This document shows positions 1 through 7,415 of a stretch of 64,000 bases of DNA, piece after piece (within the stretch, counting starts at the first letter, position 1; every line of letters begins with the position of its first letter). The stretch is from the NCBI RefSeq assembly GCF_001507595.1, contig NZ_LQBQ01000002.1, positions 1 through 64,000 of the forward strand, in the 5' to 3' direction. The DNA is from Ruegeria marisrubri (GTDB lineage: Bacteria; Pseudomonadota; Alphaproteobacteria; Rhodobacterales; Rhodobacteraceae). The notes under the pieces were generated by a model, which was not told the DNA's origin, did not search any database, and saw only the letters and a program-made list of their open reading frames with translations. Position numbers and translations under genes: made by a program.

Positions 1-98
1 AGGCACCCGCATTGACCACAACATAACCGATGAGACATAAACAAAGGTGGGTCAGTTCTCGGTGAAAATACCGGGTCACTTCTCAGCAGAAATCAACA
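1..98. mobile_element. IS21-family element, terminal part only
   Basis: The first 98 bases carry two tandem copies of a GGGTCA-(G/C)TTCTC type motif, starting at 49 and 73 (24 bp apart), and end in AATCAACA. Read outward from the other strand this is TGTTGATTTC...GAGAAGTGACCC, the multiple terminal repeat arrangement typical of IS21-family ends. The body of the element, with istA and istB, would lie left of the window. Boundary at 98 is inferred from the TG...CA terminus; the family is recognised from pattern memory and not from a search. Confidence 0.6.
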
Positions 99-403
99 TC
101 TGAGACTTCAAAGACATCAGTTTCCGGTGCGGCACTTACTAACTGGGCAGATACGGACTTGAAATTCTTGCTCCACGGATACGGAATGAATGGCTTGCTG
201 AAGGGAGGATGAATTAGCGGAGCCATTTGCTCCAGTACTCGCCCCTCATTTTCCATCTGTGATGCCAGAACAAACTTGTTGAACGCCTGAGTTCGTTGTG
301 GGCTTTCTATCCATTCCTGAATGCAGCTGTGATCAGCCTTCTTCTGCACGTATTCCGTTGCGTATCCTTTGGCGAGGCCTTCGTACACGTTTCCCACTCT
401 CAT
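83..403 (-). CDS. Hypothetical protein, 3' end cut by the IS21-type element
   Basis: This 106-residue reading frame has no family I recognise. It is polar at the start (charged, Lys/Glu/Gln rich) and proline rich around residues 64-76. Its last five codons and stop lie inside the terminal repeat of the IS21-type element, so the natural C-terminus has probably been replaced by IS-derived residues. It starts at ATG 403 with no strong ribosome site. It may be a decaying remnant of a gene whose 3' part lies left of the insertion. Confidence 0.35.
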   Translation of the reverse strand: MRVGNVYEGLAKGYATEYVQKKADHSCIQEWIESPQRTQAFNKFVLASQMENEGRVLEQMAPLIHPPFSKPFIPYPWSKNFKSVSAQLVSAAPETDVFEVSDVDFC

Positions 404-807
404 TATTATTGCCGTGTGTCACCTGGCACATGCCGGCGTTCCAAGAATTCTTCGCCCACTTTGAGGTTATATCTGAGCCGAAAAAGTAACTGGAAACAAT
501 CGATTCCTCTGCTTCGAAAGGAGCATAAACTGGTCATGCGACCACAATAGGGCAAAGGTACGGCTTTGGTTATTGTCGAGCCGGAGCGTCTTTCCGTGGG
601 GTGAGTCGCTCCGGCTCCCATGCGAGGTAATTCTCGCAAATCTGGCCGAGTGGATAATCTCGGCTTGGTGGGCCCCGCGCGGGTTCGCCGCCATCCCCAC
701 CGCCGCGCTTGATCCGCCCCACTGTGCGGCGTCTCCTGCGGTCCCCGCGCTTCTATGGGTCCGGGTCCCCGAATGCAGCCCAGCCGAAATTGACCGAACT
801 GCTTGGA
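404..807. other. Non-coding stretch downstream of the recombinase-ParB operon
   Basis: No convincing gene is visible here; short open frames on both strands look like chance frames in GC-rich DNA. The one structural feature is a perfect 11-bp inverted repeat at 578-617. This stretch lies between the truncated hypothetical gene and the end of the ParB-like operon, so one boundary of the serine-recombinase element may lie here. Confidence 0.4.
578..617. repeat. Perfect 11-bp inverted repeat with 18-base loop
   Basis: GAGCCGGAGCG at 578-588 is the exact reverse complement of CGCTCCGGCTC at 607-617. There is no T-tract, so it is not a standard intrinsic terminator in either direction. It could be a recombination or partition site for the neighbouring recombinase-ParB module, or a processed transcript end. 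Function is unknown. Confidence 0.55.
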
Positions 808-1707
808 TCAGGAGGCCAAGGCCTCCGTCTCCGTGATCTTTTCGAACTCAGGCAGAAACTCGGGATGATACATCTCGAGGTACCGCGTAACGCGTGCATT
901 GGTGATGAGCTTTGAGACATAGCCACGCGCGAGAACCAGATCGAGGTGATCACTGCCATAGGTGTCCTCGACCAGGCGCAACTCTCGCTCCAAGTTTGCG
1001 GACTCGCGCTCCATCAGCTCGAGTTGCTGTCGGGAGATCCCTTTCACAGCTTTAGGCTTCTCCGGATCTTTCAGCTGGCTTGCCGGTGTCGCCGCCAGAA
1101 GCGAGCGGGCGTAATTGACGGTGTATTTGTTCATCGTCACCATCAGCTCCGCGGCTTCGATCTGGCGCATTGGCTTCATCTTCTTCAGGATCTGGAAACC
1201 TGTCAGCGCGACCTGCTTATCCTTGAGAAGCTCAGCTGCCTCTGGGCAGATGCCGTCCAGAAGTCGCTTTTTGTCCTGCAAGGATTTGACGTTCACGTTG
1301 AGCGCCCGGGCCAGCCGTTCTTCGGGTACACCGCGCTCGAGCGCTTTCAGGATCATCTTGTGTTCCTGAATGGTGGCAAGGCGGCTGATGCGCTTGTTGT
1401 AGGTAAAGGCCTCATCGTCCGTCGAAACCTGACACGGCGCGTCCTGCTCACCGAGATCGACCAGGATCGCGAGGCGCACGTGCCCGTCGAGCAGCATGTA
1501 TTTCTCGGGATCGGCTTGGTCGCGGACGACGACGAGGGGCTCAACGAGCCCGACCTCTTTGATGGAGGCGACGACCTGGCGGTATTTCACCGTTTCCTTG
1601 GTTTCTTTCCGAACGGCGTAGAGCGGGCAAATCTGCTCGAGCGGCAGGTGAATCAGCTCTTTCTCAAACGCCATGTTGATCGGCTTGGAGCGTCCGGATC
1701 GCGTCAT
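808..1707 (-). CDS. ParB/RepB-like partition protein
   Basis: A 299-residue protein with a ParB-type N-terminal domain (about residues 17-110) followed by a helical RepB-like region and a charged C-terminus. The ParB nucleotide-binding box is present in altered form as LLDGHVRLAIL (residues 72-82), and the usual ENxxR second box is replaced by an NKRISR-like stretch near residues 107-112. Canonical ParB proteins bind centromere sites and act as CTP-dependent clamps; whether this divergent copy does is unknown. Its ATG overlaps the stop of the upstream parB-like gene by one base (TGATG), so it is the third gene of the recombinase-ParB-ParB operon. No ParA partner is adjacent, which argues against an ordinary plasmid partition locus. 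Confidence 0.75.
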   Translation of the reverse strand: MTRSGRSKPINMAFEKELIHLPLEQICPLYAVRKETKETVKYRQVVASIKEVGLVEPLVVVRDQADPEKYMLLDGHVRLAILVDLGEQDAPCQVSTDDEAFTYNKRISRLATIQEHKMILKALERGVPEERLARALNVNVKSLQDKKRLLDGICPEAAELLKDKQVALTGFQILKKMKPMRQIEAAELMVTMNKYTVNYARSLLAATPASQLKDPEKPKAVKGISRQQLELMERESANLERELRLVEDTYGSDHLDLVLARGYVSKLITNARVTRYLEMYHPEFLPEFEKITETEALAS

Positions 1708-2326
1708 CAGATGTCTCCTGTTCGAGCGGACAGGCGGTCAGAGAGGTTCTTCGGAATCGTCGCCAATCCTTCGGCTCTGAGAAGCGTGACGAAGTTTTCG
1801 TCATTCAGGAGTTTGCGAAGGGCCTCCGTGATGAACATCAGCTCGTTGCGTGTCGCCGTTGCCTTGCGCAGAAGAACCTGTTTCTTTTCGACATCGTTCT
1901 GATAGGTGCGGATCAAGCTTTCGACCGACAGCGTTCGTCTCTTCTTTCGGTCCGCGCTCGGTTGTCCTTTCCCGTATTGCTGACGGGCCTCGACCAGGCG
2001 TTTCGCAGCCATCAGTCGGCCACCGCGCAGCTGGTTGTTCTCGTAGGCCTCGCGTAGAACGTCCTGCACGTCCGTGTCTTTTGCCTCCGCGATATCGACG
2101 GCGACGCTGACCGGGAGCTTTCCGCTTTCAACGGCTCTGAGAAGTCTGTGCTCGCCGCTCTCGAGCAGCCGAAGGACGCCGCGGACATATTTTAGTGAGA
2201 GCTGGGTTTTGCGGGCGATTTCTGGGCCAGAGTAACCGCGCTCCTTCAAACCTTTGATGTCACGCAGAAGGTCGAGCGCCCGATGCTGCCGGCGCGCTAG
2301 GTTTTCTACGAGGCTCATCACCAGAC

Positions 2327-2331
2327 AGTCT
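2327..2331. repeat. Target-site duplication AGTCT (mate at 3561-3565)
   Basis: AGTCT lies directly outside both IS termini. One copy belongs to the original parB-like gene, as removing the other restores its frame. Five bases is within the range used by IS3-family elements. Confidence 0.85.
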
Positions 2332-2368
2332 GGACCTGTCACGCTTTCGTGCCGCTCCGGTTGCTCAC

Positions 2369-3226
2369 TTAAGCGACCTTTCGTTCGAAGGCCAAGGGGC
2401 TTTTCCAGCCCAATGCTGAGTGCCTTCGACGCGGATTGTAGAAGCCGTTGATGTATTCGAAGATGGCCATCTCAGCATCGCGACGTGTCCGCCAGGATCG
2501 CTGCCACAGCAGTTCCGCCTTGATGGTCTTGAAGAAGGTTTCTACGGCAGCGTTGTCGTAACAATTCCCGGTCCCGCTCATTGATACCTCGAAGCCGTGC
2601 TGGCGCAGGACCTTCTGGTAGTCGTGGGAACAGTATTGGCTACCGCGGTCCGTGTGATGGATGCAGCCTTTCGATGGTCGCCGCAACGCAATAGCCATGT
2701 TCAACGCCCGGATCGCCAGGTCCCGCTTCATGCGATTGCTGACGGCCCAGCCGATCACCCGCCGGGAATGCAGATCGAGGATGACCGCCAGATACAGCCA
2801 GCCCTCTTGGGTCCAGACATAGCTGATGTCACCCGCCCATTTCCGGTTCGGACGGGCTGCCGAGAAGTCCCGGTTCAGCAAGTTCGGTGCGATGTTGAAG
2901 CTGTGGTTGCTGTCCGTGGTCGCCTTGAACTTCCTGTTCCTTCTAACCGCAATGCCGTTGTCACGCATCAAGCGTCCGATGCGGCGGTGGCCGACTGGCA
3001 GGCCCAACTCTTTCAATTCCTCGGTCATGCGTGGCCGGCCATAGCTGCCGAGAGACAGGGCGAACTGTTCACGGATATGAGCCAGCACAACCATGTCCTT
3101 GCGTTGGCTCTGGCTGAGGGGACGGCTTCGGAAGGCCCGATACCCCCGCGGGCTGACATCCATGATCTGGCAAAGCCGTTCGACGGGCAACATTTCGGCG
3201 TTCTTTGCGATGAAAGCGAACCTCAT
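2369..3226 (-). CDS. IS3-family transposase OrfB (DDE integrase domain)
   Basis: A 285-residue transposase subunit. The retroviral-integrase-like catalytic core shows the DDE triad: D in GDISYVW, D in HHTDRGSQY and E in AAVETFFKTIKAE. The N-terminal part is the HTH_21-like region before the core. Its ATG overlaps the OrfA stop as ATGA. In this family a fused OrfAB transposase is normally made by -1 frameshifting, but I see no obvious slippery heptamer, so reinitiation at the ATGA is also possible. Full length, no internal stops. Confidence 0.9.
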   Translation of the reverse strand: MRFAFIAKNAEMLPVERLCQIMDVSPRGYRAFRSRPLSQSQRKDMVVLAHIREQFALSLGSYGRPRMTEELKELGLPVGHRRIGRLMRDNGIAVRRNRKFKATTDSNHSFNIAPNLLNRDFSAARPNRKWAGDISYVWTQEGWLYLAVILDLHSRRVIGWAVSNRMKRDLAIRALNMAIALRRPSKGCIHHTDRGSQYCSHDYQKVLRQHGFEVSMSGTGNCYDNAAVETFFKTIKAELLWQRSWRTRRDAEMAIFEYINGFYNPRRRHSALGWKSPLAFERKVA

Positions 3227-3498
3227 TTGCTTCGCTCCGCAAAGAACTGGGTGGCCTTTTTTAGCACGTCCCTCTCCTCCCGGAGCATACGGTTCTCTTT
3301 CCGCAGCTCGGCGACCTCGCGCTCGAGATCGGATTGGGCGGCTGGCTTCTCAGGATTGCGCCGATCCTGCTGAATCCAACGGCTCAACGTCGAGAAGCCG
3401 ATACCGAAATCGGCTGCCACTTGCTTACGAGGCAAGCCGCTCGTCAACGCTACGCGCACTGCCTCGGCGCGGAATTCCGGGGTTGGTTTCTGTGCCAT
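3223..3498 (-). CDS. IS3-family transposase OrfA (HTH subunit)
   Basis: A 91-residue DNA-binding subunit. An HTH_Tnp_1 type helix-turn-helix occupies about residues 6-50 (PRKQVAADFGIGFSTLSRW), followed by a leucine-zipper-like helix rich in Leu, Glu and Arg. ATG 3498 is chosen over an upstream in-frame ATG at 3519 because an AGGAGAG ribosome site precedes it. Translation is coupled to OrfB through a 4-base overlap. Confidence 0.9.
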   Translation of the reverse strand: MAQKPTPEFRAEAVRVALTSGLPRKQVAADFGIGFSTLSRWIQQDRRNPEKPAAQSDLEREVAELRKENRMLREERDVLKKATQFFAERSK

Positions 3499-3830
3499 GA
3501 TGTCTCTCCTTTGTGGCAAAATACCAAGTCAAAGGAGCGGAACAATTCCGTGACAGGTCCAGTCTTCGCTGCTGGCGTCGATGACGATCGCCGGGATTTC
3601 TGATTGGCCAAGCTCTTGGAAAGCCTCCAGCCGCCCCTGTCCACAGACCAGATCGTATCGCAAGCCATCCTCGCTCTGGCGGGCTGCGACAGTGATCGGC
3701 CGTTTAAGTCCGAGCTCGGCAATGTTGTCGACGATCTCTCGGAAAGCTTTTCGGTTCCTCACGCGCGCGTTCACTACTGTGATGCGATCCATCGGGATCA
3801 ATTCAGCGGTTTGGGATTGCGGGTCTGCCA

Positions 3831-5405
3831 TCAGGCCACCTCCGGAACAGGAACGTGGATCGCCATATCGAACAAGGGGTCCAGGGTCTCGAAGCGATAG
3901 GCATCGAGCGACAAGCCGTTATGCTCGGCCAGGCGGATGCGGGGGAGAGTCATGTCGAGGCTTGGGAGGAGGTAGTAGTCGAGCGGCCGTTGGTTTGGCC
4001 GATCCATGCGCACCGCAATCGTGATGTCAGGTTTGAGGCTCATGTCGAAGCGGATATTCCACCGCAAAGAGCCCGCACTGGTTTCGCTGCAACGGACGAT
4101 GACGAGAGACGCGGTGAATTCGCCGTTTATGGTGAGCAGGTCTGTCTTGGCGTGTCGTTCGACGCTGCCGCCCGAAGCTTCGATGCCGGCAATCGTCTCG
4201 GCGACAATATCCGGATGAAGCTCGCGTAAGCGTCGATTGACCTCGATATATCTGTAGTCCCGATCTGGCTTGAACCCGACCAGCCGATAGGCGCGCAGCA
4301 GGCTCCCAAACCGTGACCGATACGCGCTGCTGGATGGCAGCGCGTCGGCTTCGTCTATGACGAGACCGGACAGAAAGCCCTGGGCCTCGAATACCTCCTT
4401 CAAGCCCTCGAGCATTTCGTCGTCGGTGAGCTTGCTCGATCGGGCACTGATGATGGCGTTGGCCGCTGCAAACAGATCCGGATCGACGATCCCCTCGAAG
4501 GCACCCTGGGCGCGGACCCAGATCTCAGGATCGTTTTGCACACGCCGCTTCTTCAGTTTGAACGAGCTGCGGTTCCAGACGTTGTTCCCGATATACTTCT
4601 CGTTGATCAGGATTTGGTGCACGGTCCCGCGGGTCCAGGCGCGGTCGAGGTCCGTAAGAATCCCGCGGGCATTGAGAGCCTCGGCAATTTCGGTCTCGGA
4701 TTTCAGGTCTTCAACGAAGGCTTGGAAAATCTCTTGGACGACAGCGATCTCTTCCGCGGGCCCCGGGACGAGGGTGACGCGATCCGTCTGGATGCTCTTG
4801 TGCTGACCGCGTTCCAGGATGCCCTTCGTTACCCCATGCTCGTCTATGAGCATGCGCCGCAGGCCGAAGCCGGGTGGGCCGCCTTGGCGATAGCCCAGTT
4901 CGATCAAACGGCTTTGACCGGTGAAGACCTTTTGCGAGAGTTCCCGGCTGTACTCGCCTGCCATGGCGCGCTTGACGCCTTTGACGATCGTAGAGACCGG
5001 GCTGCCGTCGTTCTCGAATTGCTCGGCGCAATAGATGACGGAGATGCCGGCGCGTTTGCAGATGTACTCGTAATAGGCGCTCTCATCCGCATCCTGAAAC
5101 CGCCCCCACCGGCTGATGTCGTACACCAGCACGGCCCCGTAATCTGCGCGACCTGATTGAATGTCATCGATGAGCTGCTTGAGCCCATCGCGCCCTTGGA
5201 TCCTTAATCCGCTCTTACCCTCATCCGAATACGTTCGGACGATCTCGATCCCGCGCTGCTCTGCATAATGCGCGATCGCATCAGACTGGTTCTCGGTCGA
5301 GTAGCGTTGGTGCTCGGTCGACATGCGAACGTATTGAGCAGCGCGCCGAGGCGGCGCTCCCCTTGGCGCCATTGCGCCTCCGTCATGTCCGTCCCTCCAG
5401 CTCAA
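3831..5405 (-). CDS. Large serine recombinase (resolvase/invertase family)
   Basis: A 524-residue site-specific recombinase. The resolvase catalytic domain covers about residues 22-165, with the nucleophile Ser in YVRMSTEHQ (S29) and the arginine-bearing VYDISRWGR motif (94-102). The Recombinase domain follows at about 190-310 (GGPPGFGLRR). Unlike many large serine integrases there is no clear Cys4 zinc ribbon, and the last 200 residues look family-specific. It heads a three-gene operon with two ParB-like genes, all joined by one-base TGATG overlaps. A second start at residue 12 is possible. This gene set recurs in alphaproteobacterial mobile DNA in my recollection, but its target site is not obvious here. 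Confidence 0.85.
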   Translation of the reverse strand: MSWRDGHDGGAMAPRGAPPRRAAQYVRMSTEHQRYSTENQSDAIAHYAEQRGIEIVRTYSDEGKSGLRIQGRDGLKQLIDDIQSGRADYGAVLVYDISRWGRFQDADESAYYEYICKRAGISVIYCAEQFENDGSPVSTIVKGVKRAMAGEYSRELSQKVFTGQSRLIELGYRQGGPPGFGLRRMLIDEHGVTKGILERGQHKSIQTDRVTLVPGPAEEIAVVQEIFQAFVEDLKSETEIAEALNARGILTDLDRAWTRGTVHQILINEKYIGNNVWNRSSFKLKKRRVQNDPEIWVRAQGAFEGIVDPDLFAAANAIISARSSKLTDDEMLEGLKEVFEAQGFLSGLVIDEADALPSSSAYRSRFGSLLRAYRLVGFKPDRDYRYIEVNRRLRELHPDIVAETIAGIEASGGSVERHAKTDLLTINGEFTASLVIVRCSETSAGSLRWNIRFDMSLKPDITIAVRMDRPNQRPLDYYLLPSLDMTLPRIRLAEHNGLSLDAYRFETLDPLFDMAIHVPVPEVA

Positions 5406-5438
5406 GAACCGAGCCTTTCATTTTTCGCCTTCGGCAAG

Positions 5439-5457
5439 TCACGGGAAATGCCCGTGA
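5439..5457. promoter_or_regulatory. Putative operator between divergent recombinase and HTH gene
   Basis: TCACGGG-AAATG-CCCGTGA is a perfect 7-bp inverted repeat in the 91-base gap between the recombinase start (5405) and the plus-strand gene at 5497. Its place suggests a repressor site controlling one or both genes, possibly bound by the product of the gene at 5497. Confidence 0.5.
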
Positions 5458-5496
5458 TTCCATGGGGCCGAAGCATAGACGCGGAGGTTCGGAAAA

Positions 5497-5883
5497 ATGT
5501 TTCCTAAGATGGGCAAGACTTTTCCAGATGACGACGAAGGGAAGGTCGATCGACTAAAATACCAAATGGCCATTTCGGCCGCGTTGAAGCGGGAGCTCGG
5601 CGGATCTCATCGGGCGATCAAGATCGTGATGCGCTGGACGGGTGTCTCGGAGCGAACAGCCAAGAACTGGCTTGCCGGCTCCCACGGTCCGGCTGGAGAG
5701 CACCTGGTCGAGCTCATGCGGAATTCGAACGAGGTGTTGGCAGCCGTGCTTTCGCTGGCCGGGCGAGGTGAGTTGAAGATCGGGGCGGGACTTCACGAAA
5801 CCCGCGAGAGCGTTCTTCAGGTGCTCAATGTCTTGGACGGCCTTCTCGGAACTTCCGAGGCAGGGGCTGGTGAAAACGAGTAG
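5497..5883 (+). CDS. Small putative DNA-binding protein of mobile elements
   Basis: A 128-residue protein with a helix-turn-helix-like stretch around residues 37-62 (HRAIKIVMRWTGVSERTAKN, then W) followed by a helical tail with Leu/Val heptads. I recognise it only as a type common beside recombinases and plasmid-like genes in Alphaproteobacteria. It is divergent from the recombinase operon across a perfect inverted repeat, so a role as its regulator is a fair inference. It could also be an accessory directionality factor. Confidence 0.6.
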   Translation: MFPKMGKTFPDDDEGKVDRLKYQMAISAALKRELGGSHRAIKIVMRWTGVSERTAKNWLAGSHGPAGEHLVELMRNSNEVLAAVLSLAGRGELKIGAGLHETRESVLQVLNVLDGLLGTSEAGAGENE

Positions 5884-6195
5884 GCGGTGTTTCGCGCCAG
5901 GTGCGCGGCACTCCTGAGTAGAGTGACGTTCAGTTCGAAGTCGCTTCGCTCGATTAAAACCGAGAAAATTCAGAAAGTTAGAAAGTCGCCCGGAGTTCGC
6001 CTGGTGTTCGCCTGGTGTTCTCGTGTGCCGCCCTTTTAGTAGAGACTGGTTCGCATTGGTCTCCCAGCACCGCCACCCACCCATTTCACTCAGTTCTTGT
6101 GGCATGTGCAACATGCCGTATCTCCGCAGATAATAACCACTTATCGTTTCGTAATCTCATATTGAGTTTTACTGGATTGCATATATCATTGTTCA
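5884..6195. other. Gap between the two integration modules
   Basis: No gene is visible. At about 5994-6020 an 11-base unit, GTTCGCCTGGT, is repeated in tandem, followed by a partial third copy. The base composition shifts from GC-rich to AT-rich at about 6110 as the integrase is approached, which suggests an element boundary. A stretch at 6041-6080 ending in a CCGCCA triplet resembles a tRNA 3' end but does not fold as one. Confidence 0.4.
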
Positions 6196-7389
6196 TTGAG
6201 TGGTATGTTTTGTGGTATTCATGTGTCTGCCCTGAGCGGGAAGTTAACCAAGAAGCTGGTGGAAAATCTGGGTCCGGGTCGGCATGGCGACGGTTCTGGC
6301 CTGTATCTTGTTGTCGATCCCTCTGGCGCGCGGCGCTGGATCGTACGGGTCACGGTCAAGGGACAGAAGAATCGCAAAGGCGCTCCGCTACGTACGGATT
6401 TCGGTTTGGGTGGAGCAGATGTGGTCACCCTGAACCAGGCACGTGAAAGAGCGCTCGAATACCGCCGCATGGCGAAAGCCGGGTTGAACCCGCGTTTCAA
6501 TGCGCAGCGAGAAGTCCCAACCTTCGAAGAACTCAGCCGTCAGGTTCACATCGATCGCCTGCCGACATGGAAGAATGCCAAGCATGGTCAGCAATGGCTC
6601 AACACCTTGCGCGACTATGCGTTCTCCAAGATCGGCCGCATGCCCGTGGACAGCATTGGTCAGCCCGAAGTGCTGATGTGCCTGTCCCCCATCTGGACCG
6701 AGAAACACGAAACCGCAAAGCGACTGTCGCAACGTATCAAGACGGTGCTCGACGTGGCAAAGTCCAAGGGCTTTCGCTCAGGCGAGAACCCGGTGACCGC
6801 GATCCGCGAAGGCAAGGTGCTGCCCACCGTCAAGGCCAAGGTCCAGCACCATGATGCAATGCCGTGGCAAGAGGTGCCCGCGTTCTATGCCGAGTTGCAG
6901 GCCCGCTCAGCCATGGCCGCCAAGGCGCTGCAGTTCACCATTCTGACCGCCTGCCGGACCTCTGAAGTGCTGGAGATGAAATGGCCCGAGGTCGATGTTG
7001 ATGCGCGGCTGTGGACCATTCCTGCGGAACGCATGAAAAGCGGGAAGGTCCATCGAGTGCCTCTCACCGACGAAATGCTGGGGATTCTGGAGCCGCTGCG
7101 TGCGTTGGCCTCTGACTATGTGTTCGAGGGGCAAAAGCGGCATCAGCCCCTGTCAAACATGTCCATGCTAATGTTGCTGCGCCGGATGCGGCAGGATGGC
7201 GTCACTGTGCATGGCTTCCGCAGTTCGTTTCGGGATTGGGTGGCGGAGGCTGCAAACGCACCGCGCGAGCTGGCAGAGGCGGCCTTGGCCCATCAGGTTG
7301 GTTCGGATGTGGAGCGGGCCTATGCACGGTCGGATTTGTTGGAAAGGCGGCGTGAATTGATTGAGCGCTGGTGCAGGTTCATTTGCTAA
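6196..7389 (+). CDS. Tyrosine-type site-specific integrase
   Basis: A 397-residue phage/island integrase. The N-terminal DUF4102-like arm-binding region is at about 13-100 and the SAM-like core-binding domain at about 105-200. The catalytic domain has all key residues: R254 (TACRTSEV), H339 and R342 (HGFRSSFRDW), H366 (ALAHQ) and the nucleophile Y376 (ERAYARSD). It should excise or integrate DNA with the aid of the AlpA-like protein at 8627. The start is uncertain: TTG 6196, ATG 6205 or GTG 6223. A 19-bp sequence at the start recurs at 17.84 kb. No stop or frameshift, so probably active. Confidence 0.9.
   Translation: MSGMFCGIHVSALSGKLTKKLVENLGPGRHGDGSGLYLVVDPSGARRWIVRVTVKGQKNRKGAPLRTDFGLGGADVVTLNQARERALEYRRMAKAGLNPRFNAQREVPTFEELSRQVHIDRLPTWKNAKHGQQWLNTLRDYAFSKIGRMPVDSIGQPEVLMCLSPIWTEKHETAKRLSQRIKTVLDVAKSKGFRSGENPVTAIREGKVLPTVKAKVQHHDAMPWQEVPAFYAELQARSAMAAKALQFTILTACRTSEVLEMKWPEVDVDARLWTIPAERMKSGKVHRVPLTDEMLGILEPLRALASDYVFEGQKRHQPLSNMSMLMLLRRMRQDGVTVHGFRSSFRDWVAEAANAPRELAEAALAHQVGSDVERAYARSDLLERRRELIERWCRFIC
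6200..6218 (+). repeat. Candidate att-like repeat, left copy
   Basis: GTGGTATGTTTTGTGGTAT overlaps the integrase start and matches 17836-17854 at 18 of 19 positions. Each copy is itself two GTGGTAT units. It may mark the ends of an 11.6-kb island, or may be an integrase-associated motif left by two unrelated elements. Confidence 0.35.
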
Positions 7390-7415
7390 CGACATGATCG
7401 GAGGAAACGAGTTTA

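Larger units (their letters stand above)
2332..3560 (-). mobile_element. Complete IS3-family insertion sequence, 1,229 bp
   Basis: The ends are imperfect inverted repeats: both begin GGACCTGTCACG and then share a CCGCTCC block further in. The flanks are a direct 5-bp duplication, AGTCT, at 2327-2331 and 3561-3565. Inside are two overlapping transposase frames in the usual OrfA-OrfB order. Both frames and the ends look intact, so the copy may still be mobile and the insertion may be recent. It disrupts the ParB-like gene. Confidence 0.9.
1707..3831 (-). pseudogene. ParB-like gene interrupted by an IS3-family insertion
   Basis: The 5' part reads from ATG 3831 to the IS boundary at 3561 and holds the ParB first box (VCGQGRLEAF). 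The 3' part resumes at 2326 and reads to 1707, starting just before the second box, SLVENLARR. Removing the IS and one 5-bp duplication restores one frame of 891 nt (296 residues), which I checked codon by codon at the joint (SED-CLVMSLVENL). The insertion therefore separates the two nucleotide-binding motifs and should abolish function. The start overlaps the recombinase stop by one base. A product restarted at ATG 2342 would lack the first box. Confidence 0.85.

Noticed and set aside
6030..6080. tRNA-like 3' end before the integrase
   Set aside because: TTCGCATT and a terminal CCGCCA are present, but no matching acceptor, D or anticodon arms can be folded upstream.
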